In this document: piece by piece, positions 18,788-26,949 of the stretch
Layout: each line of letters opens with the position of its first letter
Numbering within the stretch: the first letter of the stretch is position 1
Source: Gammaproteobacteria bacterium
Lineage (GTDB): Bacteria; Pseudomonadota; Gammaproteobacteria; Steroidobacterales; UBA11654
Direction of reading: 5' to 3'
Length of the DNA stretch: 42,719 nt
Assembly (NCBI GenBank): GCA_029941465.1
Contig: JAPYQN010000011.1
Location: 1-42,719 of the forward strand
The notes under the pieces: model-generated
The model's input: the letters and a program-made list of their open reading frames with translations, nothing else
The model's database searches: none
What the model was told of the DNA's origin: nothing
Made by a program: the position numbers and the translations under genes

Positions 18788-19312
18788 ATGAAATACTGTA
18801 ATCAATGTGGGGGCACTATTCAGTCAATTATCCCAAACGGTGATACAACACTTAGATTTATGTGCACTGTTTGTGAATTTATTCACTACGAAAACCCAAA
18901 AATTGTTGTTGGCACTGTGCCCGTGCATAACAATGAAGTGCTGTTATGCCTTAGAGCTATAGAACCAAGGAGAAATTTTTGGACTTTACCGGCTGGCTTT
19001 CTAGAAAACGGTGAAAGCTTAGCAGCAGGTGCCATCAGAGAATCTCAAGAAGAAGCTTTGTTCACACCTTCACTTGGACCCATCTTAGCTATTATTGATG
19101 TGGTGCATGCTGATCAAGTGCATATTTTCTTTAGAGCTGGACTAACTGATGATAATTTTGGGCCAGGGGTAGAGTCACTCGATGTTAAAATGTTTCCTTT
19201 GGATGATATTCCATGGGAGGCAATGGCTTTTAAAACAGGTAAAATAGCCCTTAAGGCACAGATTGAAAAAGAAAAAAACGATTTTGAACCGATATATAAA
19301 ACAATAGAATAA
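18788..19312 (+). CDS. Nudix hydrolase with N-terminal zinc ribbon
   Basis: Probably hydrolyses a nucleotide diphosphate derivative; substrate unknown. The 174 residues have a zinc ribbon (Cys4, Cys7, Cys26, Cys29) and then a Nudix domain with the box at residues 70-91: Gly70, Glu76, Arg84-Glu85 and Glu88-Glu89, the metal ligands of the family. Two less critical positions of the box differ (Ser for an aliphatic residue, Ala for Gly). The N-terminal ribbon is shared with NADH pyrophosphatase-like Nudix proteins, but the chain is much shorter than NudC. It starts 17 bases after the tRNA, so both may share a transcript, and is followed by the ferredoxin gene after 31 bases. Confidence 0.85.
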   Translation: MKYCNQCGGTIQSIIPNGDTTLRFMCTVCEFIHYENPKIVVGTVPVHNNEVLLCLRAIEPRRNFWTLPAGFLENGESLAAGAIRESQEEALFTPSLGPILAIIDVVHADQVHIFFRAGLTDDNFGPGVESLDVKMFPLDDIPWEAMAFKTGKIALKAQIEKEKNDFEPIYKTIE

Positions 19313-19343
19313 CAACACAACTTAGAGATAAAGGAATATAAGC

Positions 19344-19667
19344 ATGACTTTTTTAGTAGGAGAAAACTGTATTAAGTGCAAACTAGGCGATTGTGTTGAG
19401 GTCTGTCCTGTTGATTGTTTTCATGAAGGTCCTAACATGTTAGTTATCAATCCTGACGAATGCATAGATTGCGCTTTATGTGAACCTGAGTGTCCGATTG
19501 ACGCGATTTTTGCAGATGATGAAATCCCTGAAGGTCAAGAAATATTTTTCGATTTAAATGTAGAACTTAGTGAGAAATGGCCTGTCATTTCTCATGCACC
19601 AGAGCCGCCTCCAGATGCAGATGAATGGAGAGAAGTAAAAAACAAAATAAAATATCTTGAGAAATAA
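19344..19667 (+). CDS. fdxA: 7Fe ferredoxin ([3Fe-4S][4Fe-4S], FdxA type)
   Basis: A small cytoplasmic electron carrier. The 107 residues closely resemble Azotobacter vinelandii ferredoxin I in length and pattern. Cys9, Cys17 and Cys50 fit the 3Fe cluster; Cys21, Cys40, Cys43 and Cys46 fit the 4Fe cluster; Cys12 and Cys25 match the two free cysteines of that protein. The C-terminal half ([17 protein letters not shown]) is the usual extension. Its redox partner is not identifiable here. It ends nine bases from the convergent dsbC. Confidence 0.94.
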   Translation: MTFLVGENCIKCKLGDCVEVCPVDCFHEGPNMLVINPDECIDCALCEPECPIDAIFADDEIPEGQEIFFDLNVELSEKWPVISHAPEPPPDADEWREVKNKIKYLEK

Positions 19668-19676
19668 ACCCTAGAA

Positions 19677-20444
19677 TTATTTGCCGTCTAATCTGTCTCT
19701 TAAATCAGCAGCTGACAAATAACCAACAATGATCTCTCCTGCATCAGTAACCATTGTGGGTGTACCCTGAACATTAAACATCCTACCCATATCATAATGC
19801 TGCTGTACTGGATCATTAGAACACTTTTGACTGTTAAGACTCTTACCTTGCTTAGCTAAAGTAATTGCTTGTTGTTGATTGGCATTACACCAAACTTTTT
19901 GGGCCTTATACCAGCTTTCAGTATCAGGACCGCTTCTAGGGAAAAATATATAGCGAACCTGAATACCTTCATTCATCACGGCATCAATCTGTTGATGGAA
20001 TTTTCTACAATATCCGCAGTCAATATCGGTAAATATGGTCACTGAGTGTTGATATTCAATAGGAGAAAAAATGATCATTGAACTTGAATCAAGTTCATTT
20101 AAAAATTCTATGCGAGCAGTTTTGCGTTCAGTATCGGTTATATTTTCACTGGTTTGGGTGCTGTAAATATCTCCGCTAAGTAAGAATTTTCCATCATCAC
20201 TTATATAAAAAACTTGGGAGCCAATATGAACAGCGTAGAGGCCTTCCATGGGTGAGGATTTAAGATTAACCTTAGTGCCCTCAGGAAAAAAGTCCAACAA
20301 GTTTGTGACTATTTCTTTAATCCTTTGATCGGTTGAGTCCTTATAATCCACCGAGGTTTCAGAAGAATTAGATTCATCAGATTTGAGGCTTTCATAGCCT
20401 ATAATAAGAGTCAGTAATGCGAGGATTATAATTATTTTTTTCAT
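19677..20444 (-). CDS. dsbC: Thiol:disulfide interchange protein DsbC
   Basis: A periplasmic disulfide isomerase. The 255 residues start with a hydrophobic export signal (KKIIIILALLTLIIG), then the N-terminal dimerisation domain (about 38-105), then a thioredoxin fold with active site Cys143-Gly-Tyr-Cys146 in FTDIDCGYCRKFH and a cis-Pro loop GTPTMV. Two further cysteines (VWCNAN and QKCSND) match the structural disulfide of DsbC. No clear signal-peptidase site follows the hydrophobic stretch, so it may stay membrane-anchored. It follows xerD after 20 bases, the E. coli xerD-dsbC order; recJ is not present next to it. Confidence 0.93.
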   Translation of the reverse strand: MKKIIIILALLTLIIGYESLKSDESNSSETSVDYKDSTDQRIKEIVTNLLDFFPEGTKVNLKSSPMEGLYAVHIGSQVFYISDDGKFLLSGDIYSTQTSENITDTERKTARIEFLNELDSSSMIIFSPIEYQHSVTIFTDIDCGYCRKFHQQIDAVMNEGIQVRYIFFPRSGPDTESWYKAQKVWCNANQQQAITLAKQGKSLNSQKCSNDPVQQHYDMGRMFNVQGTPTMVTDAGEIIVGYLSAADLRDRLDGK

Positions 20445-20464
20445 TGTATTAGTTTACAAAAACC

Positions 20465-21379
20465 CTAGCCTCTTGGGTGATGTTTTTGATGCAGGTCTTT
20501 TAAACGATGTTGTGCAATATGAGTGTAGATCTGTGTCGTTGATAGATCACTGTGTCCTAATAGCATTTGAACAACTCTTAGATCAGCTCCGTGATTTATT
20601 AAATGTGTAGCAAAAGCATGTCGAAGACTATGAGGAGATAAATCACTATCAATACTCACTTTATTGGAATACTTTTTAACAATCTGCCAGAACGCTTGTC
20701 TTGAAATAGATTCTGAGGTTCTTGTTGGAAATAAATAATCAGATTGCCGTTCTCCTAAAATTTCTATAATCGGACCGTTTAAATATCTGTTAAGCCAGCG
20801 TTTTGCAATTGATCCCATAGGCACTAATCGTTCTTTACTGCCCTTACCCATAACTCTTACATAACCTTGATTAAGATTTAAATTGCCTTGTTTTAAGCTT
20901 ACTAATTCTGAGACTCTCAATCCAGTTGCATAGAGTATCTCCAACATTGTCCTGTCCCTAAAGCCTAGCGGCTTCTTAGTATTAGGTGCCTTTATTAAGC
21001 GAATAACCTGCTCTTCTGATAAAAGTTTTGGTAAGGTTCTGCCTAATTTTGGCATGGAGATTTTCTCAGTGGGATTGCTTGAAATTAGTTCCTGTTGAAA
21101 AAGGTAACTATAAAATCTTCTGTAGGAAGATAACATTCTAGCTGAGGTTCTACTGCTGGATCCTGAATTGGCTTTATGGGCTATAAAATCAAGTAAATCA
21201 GCACGTGAAATATTATCAATTGTTAGTTGCTTATTCACAGCCCATTGGTTTAAAACCTTTAAATCTGATCGATAAGCACTAAGAGTAGCCTTGGACAACC
21301 CTTGCTCAAGCCAAATAGAATCTATGAATCGGTCTATGATCAGATTTGCACTAGAATTATTATCCTCAGATGTTTTCAT
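20465..21379 (-). CDS. xerD: Site-specific tyrosine recombinase XerD
   Basis: With XerC it resolves chromosome dimers at dif. The 304 residues have the SAM-like N-terminal DNA-binding domain and the catalytic domain with Arg155 (TGLRVSEL), Lys179 (GKGSKER), His250 and Arg253 (HSLRHAFATHL), His276 (LLGHSDLSTTQIY) and nucleophile Tyr285. Neighbouring dsbC supports XerD over XerC. No phage genes are nearby, so it is the housekeeping enzyme and not an integrase. Confidence 0.94.
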   Translation of the reverse strand: MKTSEDNNSSANLIIDRFIDSIWLEQGLSKATLSAYRSDLKVLNQWAVNKQLTIDNISRADLLDFIAHKANSGSSSRTSARMLSSYRRFYSYLFQQELISSNPTEKISMPKLGRTLPKLLSEEQVIRLIKAPNTKKPLGFRDRTMLEILYATGLRVSELVSLKQGNLNLNQGYVRVMGKGSKERLVPMGSIAKRWLNRYLNGPIIEILGERQSDYLFPTRTSESISRQAFWQIVKKYSNKVSIDSDLSPHSLRHAFATHLINHGADLRVVQMLLGHSDLSTTQIYTHIAQHRLKDLHQKHHPRG

Positions 21380-21432
21380 TGATCAGATTTGTGTATTATG
21401 TTGACTTTAATATACACAATATAAGAAAAACC

Positions 21433-22161
21433 ATGAAAAGTGTTTCTATATATTTATTTGGCTCTTGGGCTTGGCTCGTTTTTTCTGTCGTTCTCTTAGT
21501 GATGGTCTGCTGTTTTCCTTTTACTCGAACTGTTACCTCCACAAGAAAACTAGCTAAAAATTGTTCAGCTGCGATTATTAAATTAATTGGCATTGAATTA
21601 ATAGTTGAAGGCTCAGAGAATTTAGTTGATGAACCATCAGTGCTGGTTGCTAATCATGCCAGCTATATTGATCCAATAATTCTTCAGGCTGCCTTACCAC
21701 CTCACTATGCTTATGTTGCTAAAAAAGAGCTTAAACACATCCCTTTTGCTGTCTATATGTTAGGAAAAATGGGTACACATTTAGTTGACAGAAGAGATGC
21801 AAAAAAAGGGGCTAATGATTTTAAGAAAATCATGCAAAGCAACAAAGATGAAGATTCCATTATCTTTTTCCCTGAAGCAACTTTTTTGAAAGAAGAAGGC
21901 CTTTTAAAATTTAAAAAAGGTGCGTTTCTCACAGCAATAAAGAATCAAGTTCCTATAATTCCAGTAACACTAAATGGAACCAGAGAACTGCTGACATCAG
22001 AAAGCTGGTTGCCAAAAAAAGTCACCTTATCAGTTAAAATACATGCGCCCATTTATACGTCAGATGGTTCAATTAATGCTCAAGATTTATCAGACGCATC
22101 GAGAGAAATGATATTAAGCAACTTGAATGAACCTGACTTAAATCATCGATCTTTTTCTTAG
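21433..22161 (+). CDS. plsC: 1-acyl-glycerol-3-phosphate acyltransferase (PlsC-type)
   Basis: Probably acylates lysophosphatidic acid to phosphatidic acid at the inner membrane. From ATG 21433 the protein is 242 residues; the frame is open 21 codons further upstream but that part overlaps xerD and looks non-coding. An N-terminal helix (about residues 5-30) precedes acyltransferase motif I NHASYID (His-x4-Asp), motif II around DRRDAKKG, motif III in a variant form FFPEATF (usual FPEGT), and motif IV VPIIPVTLNGT. The Gly-to-Ala change in motif III means a related lysophospholipid acyltransferase is possible. Confidence 0.85.
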   Translation: MKSVSIYLFGSWAWLVFSVVLLVMVCCFPFTRTVTSTRKLAKNCSAAIIKLIGIELIVEGSENLVDEPSVLVANHASYIDPIILQAALPPHYAYVAKKELKHIPFAVYMLGKMGTHLVDRRDAKKGANDFKKIMQSNKDEDSIIFFPEATFLKEEGLLKFKKGAFLTAIKNQVPIIPVTLNGTRELLTSESWLPKKVTLSVKIHAPIYTSDGSINAQDLSDASREMILSNLNEPDLNHRSFS

Positions 22162-22162
22162 A

Positions 22163-23443
22163 CTAACTGCCTCGACGATCTGAAACATACTCTATCCAAG
22201 CCTCTGCGTTTCTTTTATTGCCATCTGTTCCAACTTCAATTGCTTGGGTAAAAGAATCAATGGCCTCATCAAACTCACCAAGTTCAGTGTGTGCCATGCC
22301 TCTTAAAATATAAACATCACCAGGGTTCTCAAGCTCCTGATCTTGAAGAGCCATGGTTACTGCGTCTTTAATTCCAGACCAATCACCCTTCTCATTAAGC
22401 AACATGGCTTTTTGAATATATAAAGTTCCATCTTTTAACATCGAGGCTAAAACATCTATAACTTCTATGGCTTGATCAAATTCTCTGGCAGAAGTCCATG
22501 CCCCTAGGAGTAATCTAAGATTCTCCTCATTTTTTTCAACCAAACCTGAATCCATGTTCTCCTGCATAATCTCAGCTGCCTGATAAGGTATTTCCAGATA
22601 AAAACTTAATCTGGCAAGATTTTCTAAAGTTTCTTTTTTATTAATAGCGTTATTTTTGTAACCTAAATTTAATGCTGCCAGAGCATCTGTGTCTTTTTGC
22701 ATTTCCATATAAGCACCAGCCATTGTTTCCCAATATTGTTCTTTGTCAGGCCAATAGGTAGCTAATTGCTTGACGATCCTAATAGTCTCGTCATAACGCT
22801 TATTAATAAATAAGATGGCAAGCTCTAATTGCAACCAACTTTCCTTTGGTTTTTCTGCTTTTTGATTAGCAATATGGATATAAGGCAATGCTTCGAGAGG
22901 TTGACCCTTTTGGAAGTAGGCTATACCTGCCATAATGTATGACTCAGCAGCAGGGTCTTGTTCGAATTTGTAAAATTGCATCAAAGAATCAAGCGCAAGA
23001 TCCCATTTTTCTTGAGACCCATAAAGGCTTGCTAAATTAAACACAGTCCCTTGGTGCTGACTTTTCGAAAGAACATTGTAATCAACACATTTCTTAAACA
23101 CCTCAATAGCAGAATCCACATCATTTTGCTGGACATAGACAAACCCCATGAACTGATACACCACCGCTTTCTCATATTTTGATAAATTCCACTCCAACAT
23201 GGCTGTTAAACTCTTCATGGCACCTTCAAGATCGCTGTTACCAAAACGGTCAGCCACCCCTTCAAATTTTTTATTAACGTTTGTAGACATTTGGTGGGCT
23301 GAGTTTGGGCGTTCTATGGCAACCCTGTCTTCTCTTAGTGGATGGTGTGGGGGTAAGTTCTCGGAAATTGAATATTGAGGAAAAAGTACTAACAAAGTTA
23401 GCCACAGCTTTAATAGGTTGTTATGCATTCTGCTGGTGTTCAT
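22163..23443 (-). CDS. Exported TPR protein of the TonB2-type operon
   Basis: The 426 residues begin with a signal peptide (LLKLWLTLLVLFPQYSIS) followed by tandem tetratricopeptide-like helices throughout, for example YQFMGFVYVQQNDVDSAIEVF and ILRGMAHTELGEFDEAIDSF. It is the last gene of the operon, one base after tonB. A TPR protein in this position is typical of TonB2-type clusters of Vibrio and Shewanella, so it probably assists the TonB complex from the periplasm; the exact role is inferred. The second Met (residue 6) could be the true start. Confidence 0.85.
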   Translation of the reverse strand: MNTSRMHNNLLKLWLTLLVLFPQYSISENLPPHHPLREDRVAIERPNSAHQMSTNVNKKFEGVADRFGNSDLEGAMKSLTAMLEWNLSKYEKAVVYQFMGFVYVQQNDVDSAIEVFKKCVDYNVLSKSQHQGTVFNLASLYGSQEKWDLALDSLMQFYKFEQDPAAESYIMAGIAYFQKGQPLEALPYIHIANQKAEKPKESWLQLELAILFINKRYDETIRIVKQLATYWPDKEQYWETMAGAYMEMQKDTDALAALNLGYKNNAINKKETLENLARLSFYLEIPYQAAEIMQENMDSGLVEKNEENLRLLLGAWTSAREFDQAIEVIDVLASMLKDGTLYIQKAMLLNEKGDWSGIKDAVTMALQDQELENPGDVYILRGMAHTELGEFDEAIDSFTQAIEVGTDGNKRNAEAWIEYVSDRRGS

Positions 23444-23444
23444 G

Positions 23445-24098
23445 CTATTGATTAAGATTAAAATCTAACCTCTGAATAGCTTTTCTCTCAACAGGGACAC
23501 CGTTAATTATTCTCGGTTTGAATTTCCATTTAAGAACAGCTCGAATGACATTTCTATCGAACAGTCTTCTCGGCACAGATTCCATCACAACCACTCCCCT
23601 GACTGAGCCATCAGCAGCTATCGTTACCTCAACAATAACATACCCTTCTATGCCTTCAACCAATGCTTCTCTAGGCCATTGCGGATTAATTCGGACAATA
23701 GGTAAAACGTCTCCCTCGGCAAGTGGGTTCCCTGCCCAATTACCTAAAAAAGGACCTCCGCCAGCTATGGTTGGAAGATCGATATTTGGTATCTCAATCT
23801 TGACTTTATTCATCGTCGGTTTAACTTGCTTTTGCACGATCAATTTTGGTGGAGGTGGCGGTTCTTTTGGTGGCTTCGGTTTAATCGGCTTTCTCCTGTC
23901 TTTGAAACTTAAGCTTTCATCATCTTTGATGCGAATAAATTCCATCATTTGACCCTCAGAAGATGAACCAAGGCCCTGCTCACCTGAATCTATTAAGGCC
24001 TGCATCAAAAAGAATAAACCTAAAGTAACAATCACCCCAAGCAACAAAGCACTAAGATATCTAACCTCAGGTTTCAAATTCATTGTCAGGTTGTTCAC
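23445..24098 (-). CDS. tonB: TonB family energy transducer
   Basis: Links the ExbB-ExbD proton motor to outer-membrane receptors. The 217 residues show a membrane anchor (about 14-35, LSALLLGVIVTLGLFFLMQAL), a proline and lysine rich stretch (KPIKPKPPKEPPPPPK, about 67-82), and the C-terminal TonB domain (about 130-217) with GYVIVEVTIAADGSVRGV and AVLKWKFKPRIINGVPVERK. The short periplasmic linker fits a TonB2-type protein that relies on extra partners. It starts two bases after the second exbD. Confidence 0.93.
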   Translation of the reverse strand: MNNLTMNLKPEVRYLSALLLGVIVTLGLFFLMQALIDSGEQGLGSSSEGQMMEFIRIKDDESLSFKDRRKPIKPKPPKEPPPPPKLIVQKQVKPTMNKVKIEIPNIDLPTIAGGGPFLGNWAGNPLAEGDVLPIVRINPQWPREALVEGIEGYVIVEVTIAADGSVRGVVVMESVPRRLFDRNVIRAVLKWKFKPRIINGVPVERKAIQRLDFNLNQ

Positions 24099-24100
24099 GT

Positions 24101-24502
24101 TTACTTTTCCTTTGCTGATAGAGACACTTTTGAAATACCACTGAGTCTAATTTGGTCCATAATATCAATAATTAAGCCTGTTGAAGCCAGTTCATCAGCT
24201 ACAATAACAACGCTACTTTCTGGGTTTTCAGCATGGGCTGATTCCATTAATATACGCACAGATTCCAATTGGATTTGATTCTTATTCATCCATATTTGAT
24301 CGCTAGGTGACACCGCGATGAGAATATTTCCTAGTTCTGCTCTGGCTGCAGTTTCAGCTTCAGGTCGATTAGGGTTAATACCAGTTTCCTTAATAAAAGA
24401 AGTGGTCACTATGAAAAAAATCAACATGATGAACACAATATCCATCATCGGAGTGATATTAATTTCACTATCTTCTTCTTCTCTATTTCTTCTTTTAATC
24501 AT
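24101..24502 (-). CDS. exbD: ExbD-type proton channel subunit (second copy)
   Basis: A biopolymer-transport subunit of the TonB motor. The 133 residues have the motif INITPMMDIVFIMLIFFIV with the proton-relevant Asp21 in the single membrane helix, then a small periplasmic domain ending in LSAKEK. It is the same length as the copy just upstream but clearly diverged from it after the membrane helix, so the two are paralogues and not a recent exact duplication. Confidence 0.93.
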   Translation of the reverse strand: MIKRRNREEEDSEINITPMMDIVFIMLIFFIVTTSFIKETGINPNRPEAETAARAELGNILIAVSPSDQIWMNKNQIQLESVRILMESAHAENPESSVVIVADELASTGLIIDIMDQIRLSGISKVSLSAKEK

Positions 24503-24506
24503 AAAA

Positions 24507-24908
24507 TTATTTTTGTGCTGCTAATGAAACATTCCTGGCCCCGGCTAATCTAGATTGGTCAATTACTCTGACCAAAAAACCTGCGGCCGCTTCTCTATCT
24601 GCAACCACCACCACCGACGCTTGAGGTTTTAATGCCAAATACGATTCTATATTAGCTCTTACCGCATCTACTGTTATTAAACGATCTTGAACAAAAATCT
24701 GTCCCTCTGCTGAGATCCTCACTGAAATTACTTCGGATTTTTTTTGTTCTTTTATCGGTGATTTTGTAGGGCGATTGACATCAATAGAAATCTCTTTAAC
24801 AAATGAGGTAGTCACTATGAAAAAAATCAACATGATGAAAACGATATCAAGCATTGGTGTGATATTAATTTCACTTTCTTCACGTTTTTTCTTAAATCTT
24901 CGTCTCAT
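24507..24908 (-). CDS. exbD: ExbD-type proton channel subunit (first copy)
   Basis: The 133 residues start with a basic cytoplasmic end (MRRRFKKKREESE), then INITPMLDIVFIMLIFFIV with Asp21, and a periplasmic domain containing the extended VVVVADREAAAGF. It lies between the short exbB and the second exbD with gaps of seven and four bases. The first 45 residues of the two ExbD proteins are nearly the same; the periplasmic parts differ. Confidence 0.93.
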   Translation of the reverse strand: MRRRFKKKREESEINITPMLDIVFIMLIFFIVTTSFVKEISIDVNRPTKSPIKEQKKSEVISVRISAEGQIFVQDRLITVDAVRANIESYLALKPQASVVVVADREAAAGFLVRVIDQSRLAGARNVSLAAQK

Positions 24909-24915
24909 CTTTAAA

Positions 24916-25533
24916 TTATTCGATCACCAATTGATCGGCAACTCTTGAAACTTCATCGTCAGCTTTTCTTTTCAGCAAATTAGCTATATACAACCCTGAT
25001 ATGGCTGCAACTAAACCTGCCATTGTTGGTATTGTGGCTTGCGATACCCCACTAGCCATTAATCTTGCGTTGCCAGTCCCAAAAAAAGTCATGACATCAA
25101 ACACCTTGATCATGCCTACTACTGTGCCTAAAAGTCCTAGTAGCGGCAAAATCTGCATCATAGTTTCAATTGTTAATAAAAACTTCTTAGTATCAACCGA
25201 TACTTGAGAAATAATCTGATCTCGAATTCTCATGGAAAACCAGTCGCCTTTATTATCTATTGCTTCCCACTCACTCATAGCCTGATGTCTGCGAACAGGC
25301 AATAAAAACTGAAAAAACCAGAATCGTTCAATGATCAATGTCCACATAATAGTGGTAACCAAAAGGATGCCCCAGAGAACAGGTCCTCCTGCTTCAAAGA
25401 AATCTCTTATTTCTGGTAATATTAATGTCAGAAAACCCACGCCAACTAAAGAGAAAGTTGCTAAAATTATTGCAGTTTCCCTGCCTATGGATTGACCCTC
25501 AAACCAACTTAAAAAGTTCTTCAGAGATGACAT
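24916..25533 (-). CDS. exbB: ExbB/TolQ/MotA-type proton channel protein (short)
   Basis: The polytopic partner of ExbD. The 205 residues have three hydrophobic segments (about 20-40, 50-70 and a long C-terminal pair). The family motif is LPLLGLLGTVVGMIKVFDVM, followed by MASGVSQATIPTMAGLVAAI. It lies between the long TtpC-like gene and exbD, as in TonB2 clusters. Confidence 0.93.
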   Translation of the reverse strand: MSSLKNFLSWFEGQSIGRETAIILATFSLVGVGFLTLILPEIRDFFEAGGPVLWGILLVTTIMWTLIIERFWFFQFLLPVRRHQAMSEWEAIDNKGDWFSMRIRDQIISQVSVDTKKFLLTIETMMQILPLLGLLGTVVGMIKVFDVMTFFGTGNARLMASGVSQATIPTMAGLVAAISGLYIANLLKRKADDEVSRVADQLVIE

Positions 25534-25542
25534 AAAATGGCA

Positions 25543-26949
25543 CTACTTCTTTCCGGCATTCCTAGCAATTAACCCAGCGCTTTGTTCTTCTATGATTTCG
25601 ATCAAAGAGCCGCTCCAGCTGCTCAAAACACTATGTAAGAAAACCAAAGGGATAGCGACTATGAGACCAAGCATTGTGGTGACAAGTGCTTGCGATATAC
25701 CGCCAGCCATAAGTTTAGGATCCCCAGTACCAAAGAGTGTAAGAGCTTGGAAAGTGACAATCATACCCACCACAGTACCCAAGAGGCCAAGCAAAGGTGC
25801 GATTGCAGCAAACACCTTAATAATGCTATGGAATTTCTCTAATTTTGGTACTTCTCTTAAGATAGCTTCATCAATTTTTAATTCTAAAGATTCAGGGTCA
25901 ATAGCTTGATTTTGATCAAACACTGAAAGTATACGACCTAAAGCATTGTCATCAGAAGCTTGGTCTGATTTTAACTGACGATTAATGGCATCACTCTCGT
26001 CTTTAAGGAGTTTCAATCTCCATCCAGATAGAGTTAAACCTAGTAACCCAATAAAAATAATAAAATAACCAACTAAACCGCCTTGATTTATCCTTTCTCC
26101 AATCCCTGGAGCTTGTATCAGGAGACCTAAAATTTGCCCTCTACTAGGATCAACAGCCATAGTTGTATAGCCTTCTTCAAGATCAAAAAGATTATCAGCT
26201 AAGGATCTAAAGCGTCTTGCAGGTTGTCTAGCTAAAACTTGGAGTGTTTGAGTTTCAGGAATAAATTTAAGAAAAAAGCTCTCAGTAATAGCATTAAATA
26301 CACCAATTCTTACAACCTCAGCATCTGCGATAGAACCACCTGGGAGAATTACTTGGCTGTTAAATCGTTCGACATTTCCTGATTTAGTCATCTCTTCGAG
26401 CATAGTAACAATTAAACCTTTCATTTGATTAATGTTAGGTAAATTTCTGGTTTCTACTAATTCAGCTAATGACTCTTCTCTTCCAGGGTATTGAATGGAT
26501 ACTAATGAATTCTTGACGGTCGCTATAGCTTCACCAGAAACTTGTCTAACCACGCCAAATAGTTCCCCAAAATTTCCAATTCTTATGCGTAAAGTCTCTC
26601 CAATTTCTTCGAGAGCTTTTTCATTTTCCTCAAATTCTTTTTGCAATCGTACACTGCGTTCTTCTTCTTGATCGAGCCTGATCTTTGCCTCTTCTAATAA
26701 TTCACGTTGACTATTTCTGGCACTTAAGAATTTTTCCTCTCTTTCTTCATTAATCATCCCTGTCGTGATGCTATCGGTTTTAGTGATTTCTAGAAGCTTT
26801 TCCATCGTTTCAATATTCTTCAGCTTCTCCAAGAGAACAGGATCAAGAATTCCCTCTACTGATTCACTTTCTTCTTGGGCGACAACACCAAAGTTGAGTA
26901 ACAACACAAAGACTGATAGAAGAGTATTTTTTAATATCACTTTACTCAT
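25543..26949 (-). CDS. TtpC-like long ExbB/TolQ protein with periplasmic coiled-coil
   Basis: The 468 residues combine a signal peptide (LLSVFVLLLNFGVVAQ), a glutamate-rich coiled-coil (about 40-125), a periplasmic domain, a membrane helix (about 285-310) and a C-terminal MotA/TolQ/ExbB domain (PLLGLLGTVVGMIVTFQALTLF). This architecture is that of TtpC, the fourth component of TonB2 systems described in Vibrio. It overlaps the DUF3450 gene by four bases (ATGA). The large periplasmic part is thought to contact the outer membrane or TonB; that is inference from the family. Confidence 0.9.
   Translation of the reverse strand: MSKVILKNTLLSVFVLLLNFGVVAQEESESVEGILDPVLLEKLKNIETMEKLLEITKTDSITTGMINEEREEKFLSARNSQRELLEEAKIRLDQEEERSVRLQKEFEENEKALEEIGETLRIRIGNFGELFGVVRQVSGEAIATVKNSLVSIQYPGREESLAELVETRNLPNINQMKGLIVTMLEEMTKSGNVERFNSQVILPGGSIADAEVVRIGVFNAITESFFLKFIPETQTLQVLARQPARRFRSLADNLFDLEEGYTTMAVDPSRGQILGLLIQAPGIGERINQGGLVGYFIIFIGLLGLTLSGWRLKLLKDESDAINRQLKSDQASDDNALGRILSVFDQNQAIDPESLELKIDEAILREVPKLEKFHSIIKVFAAIAPLLGLLGTVVGMIVTFQALTLFGTGDPKLMAGGISQALVTTMLGLIVAIPLVFLHSVLSSWSGSLIEIIEEQSAGLIARNAGKK

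Noticed and set aside
20465-21379. Integrase of a mobile element
   Set aside because: Sequence, length and dsbC linkage fit housekeeping XerD; no att repeats, tRNA disruption or phage genes nearby.
23518-23952. 144-codon plus-strand ORF opposite tonB
   Set aside because: The Gly-rich stretch is the antisense of the TonB proline-rich linker; not a gene.
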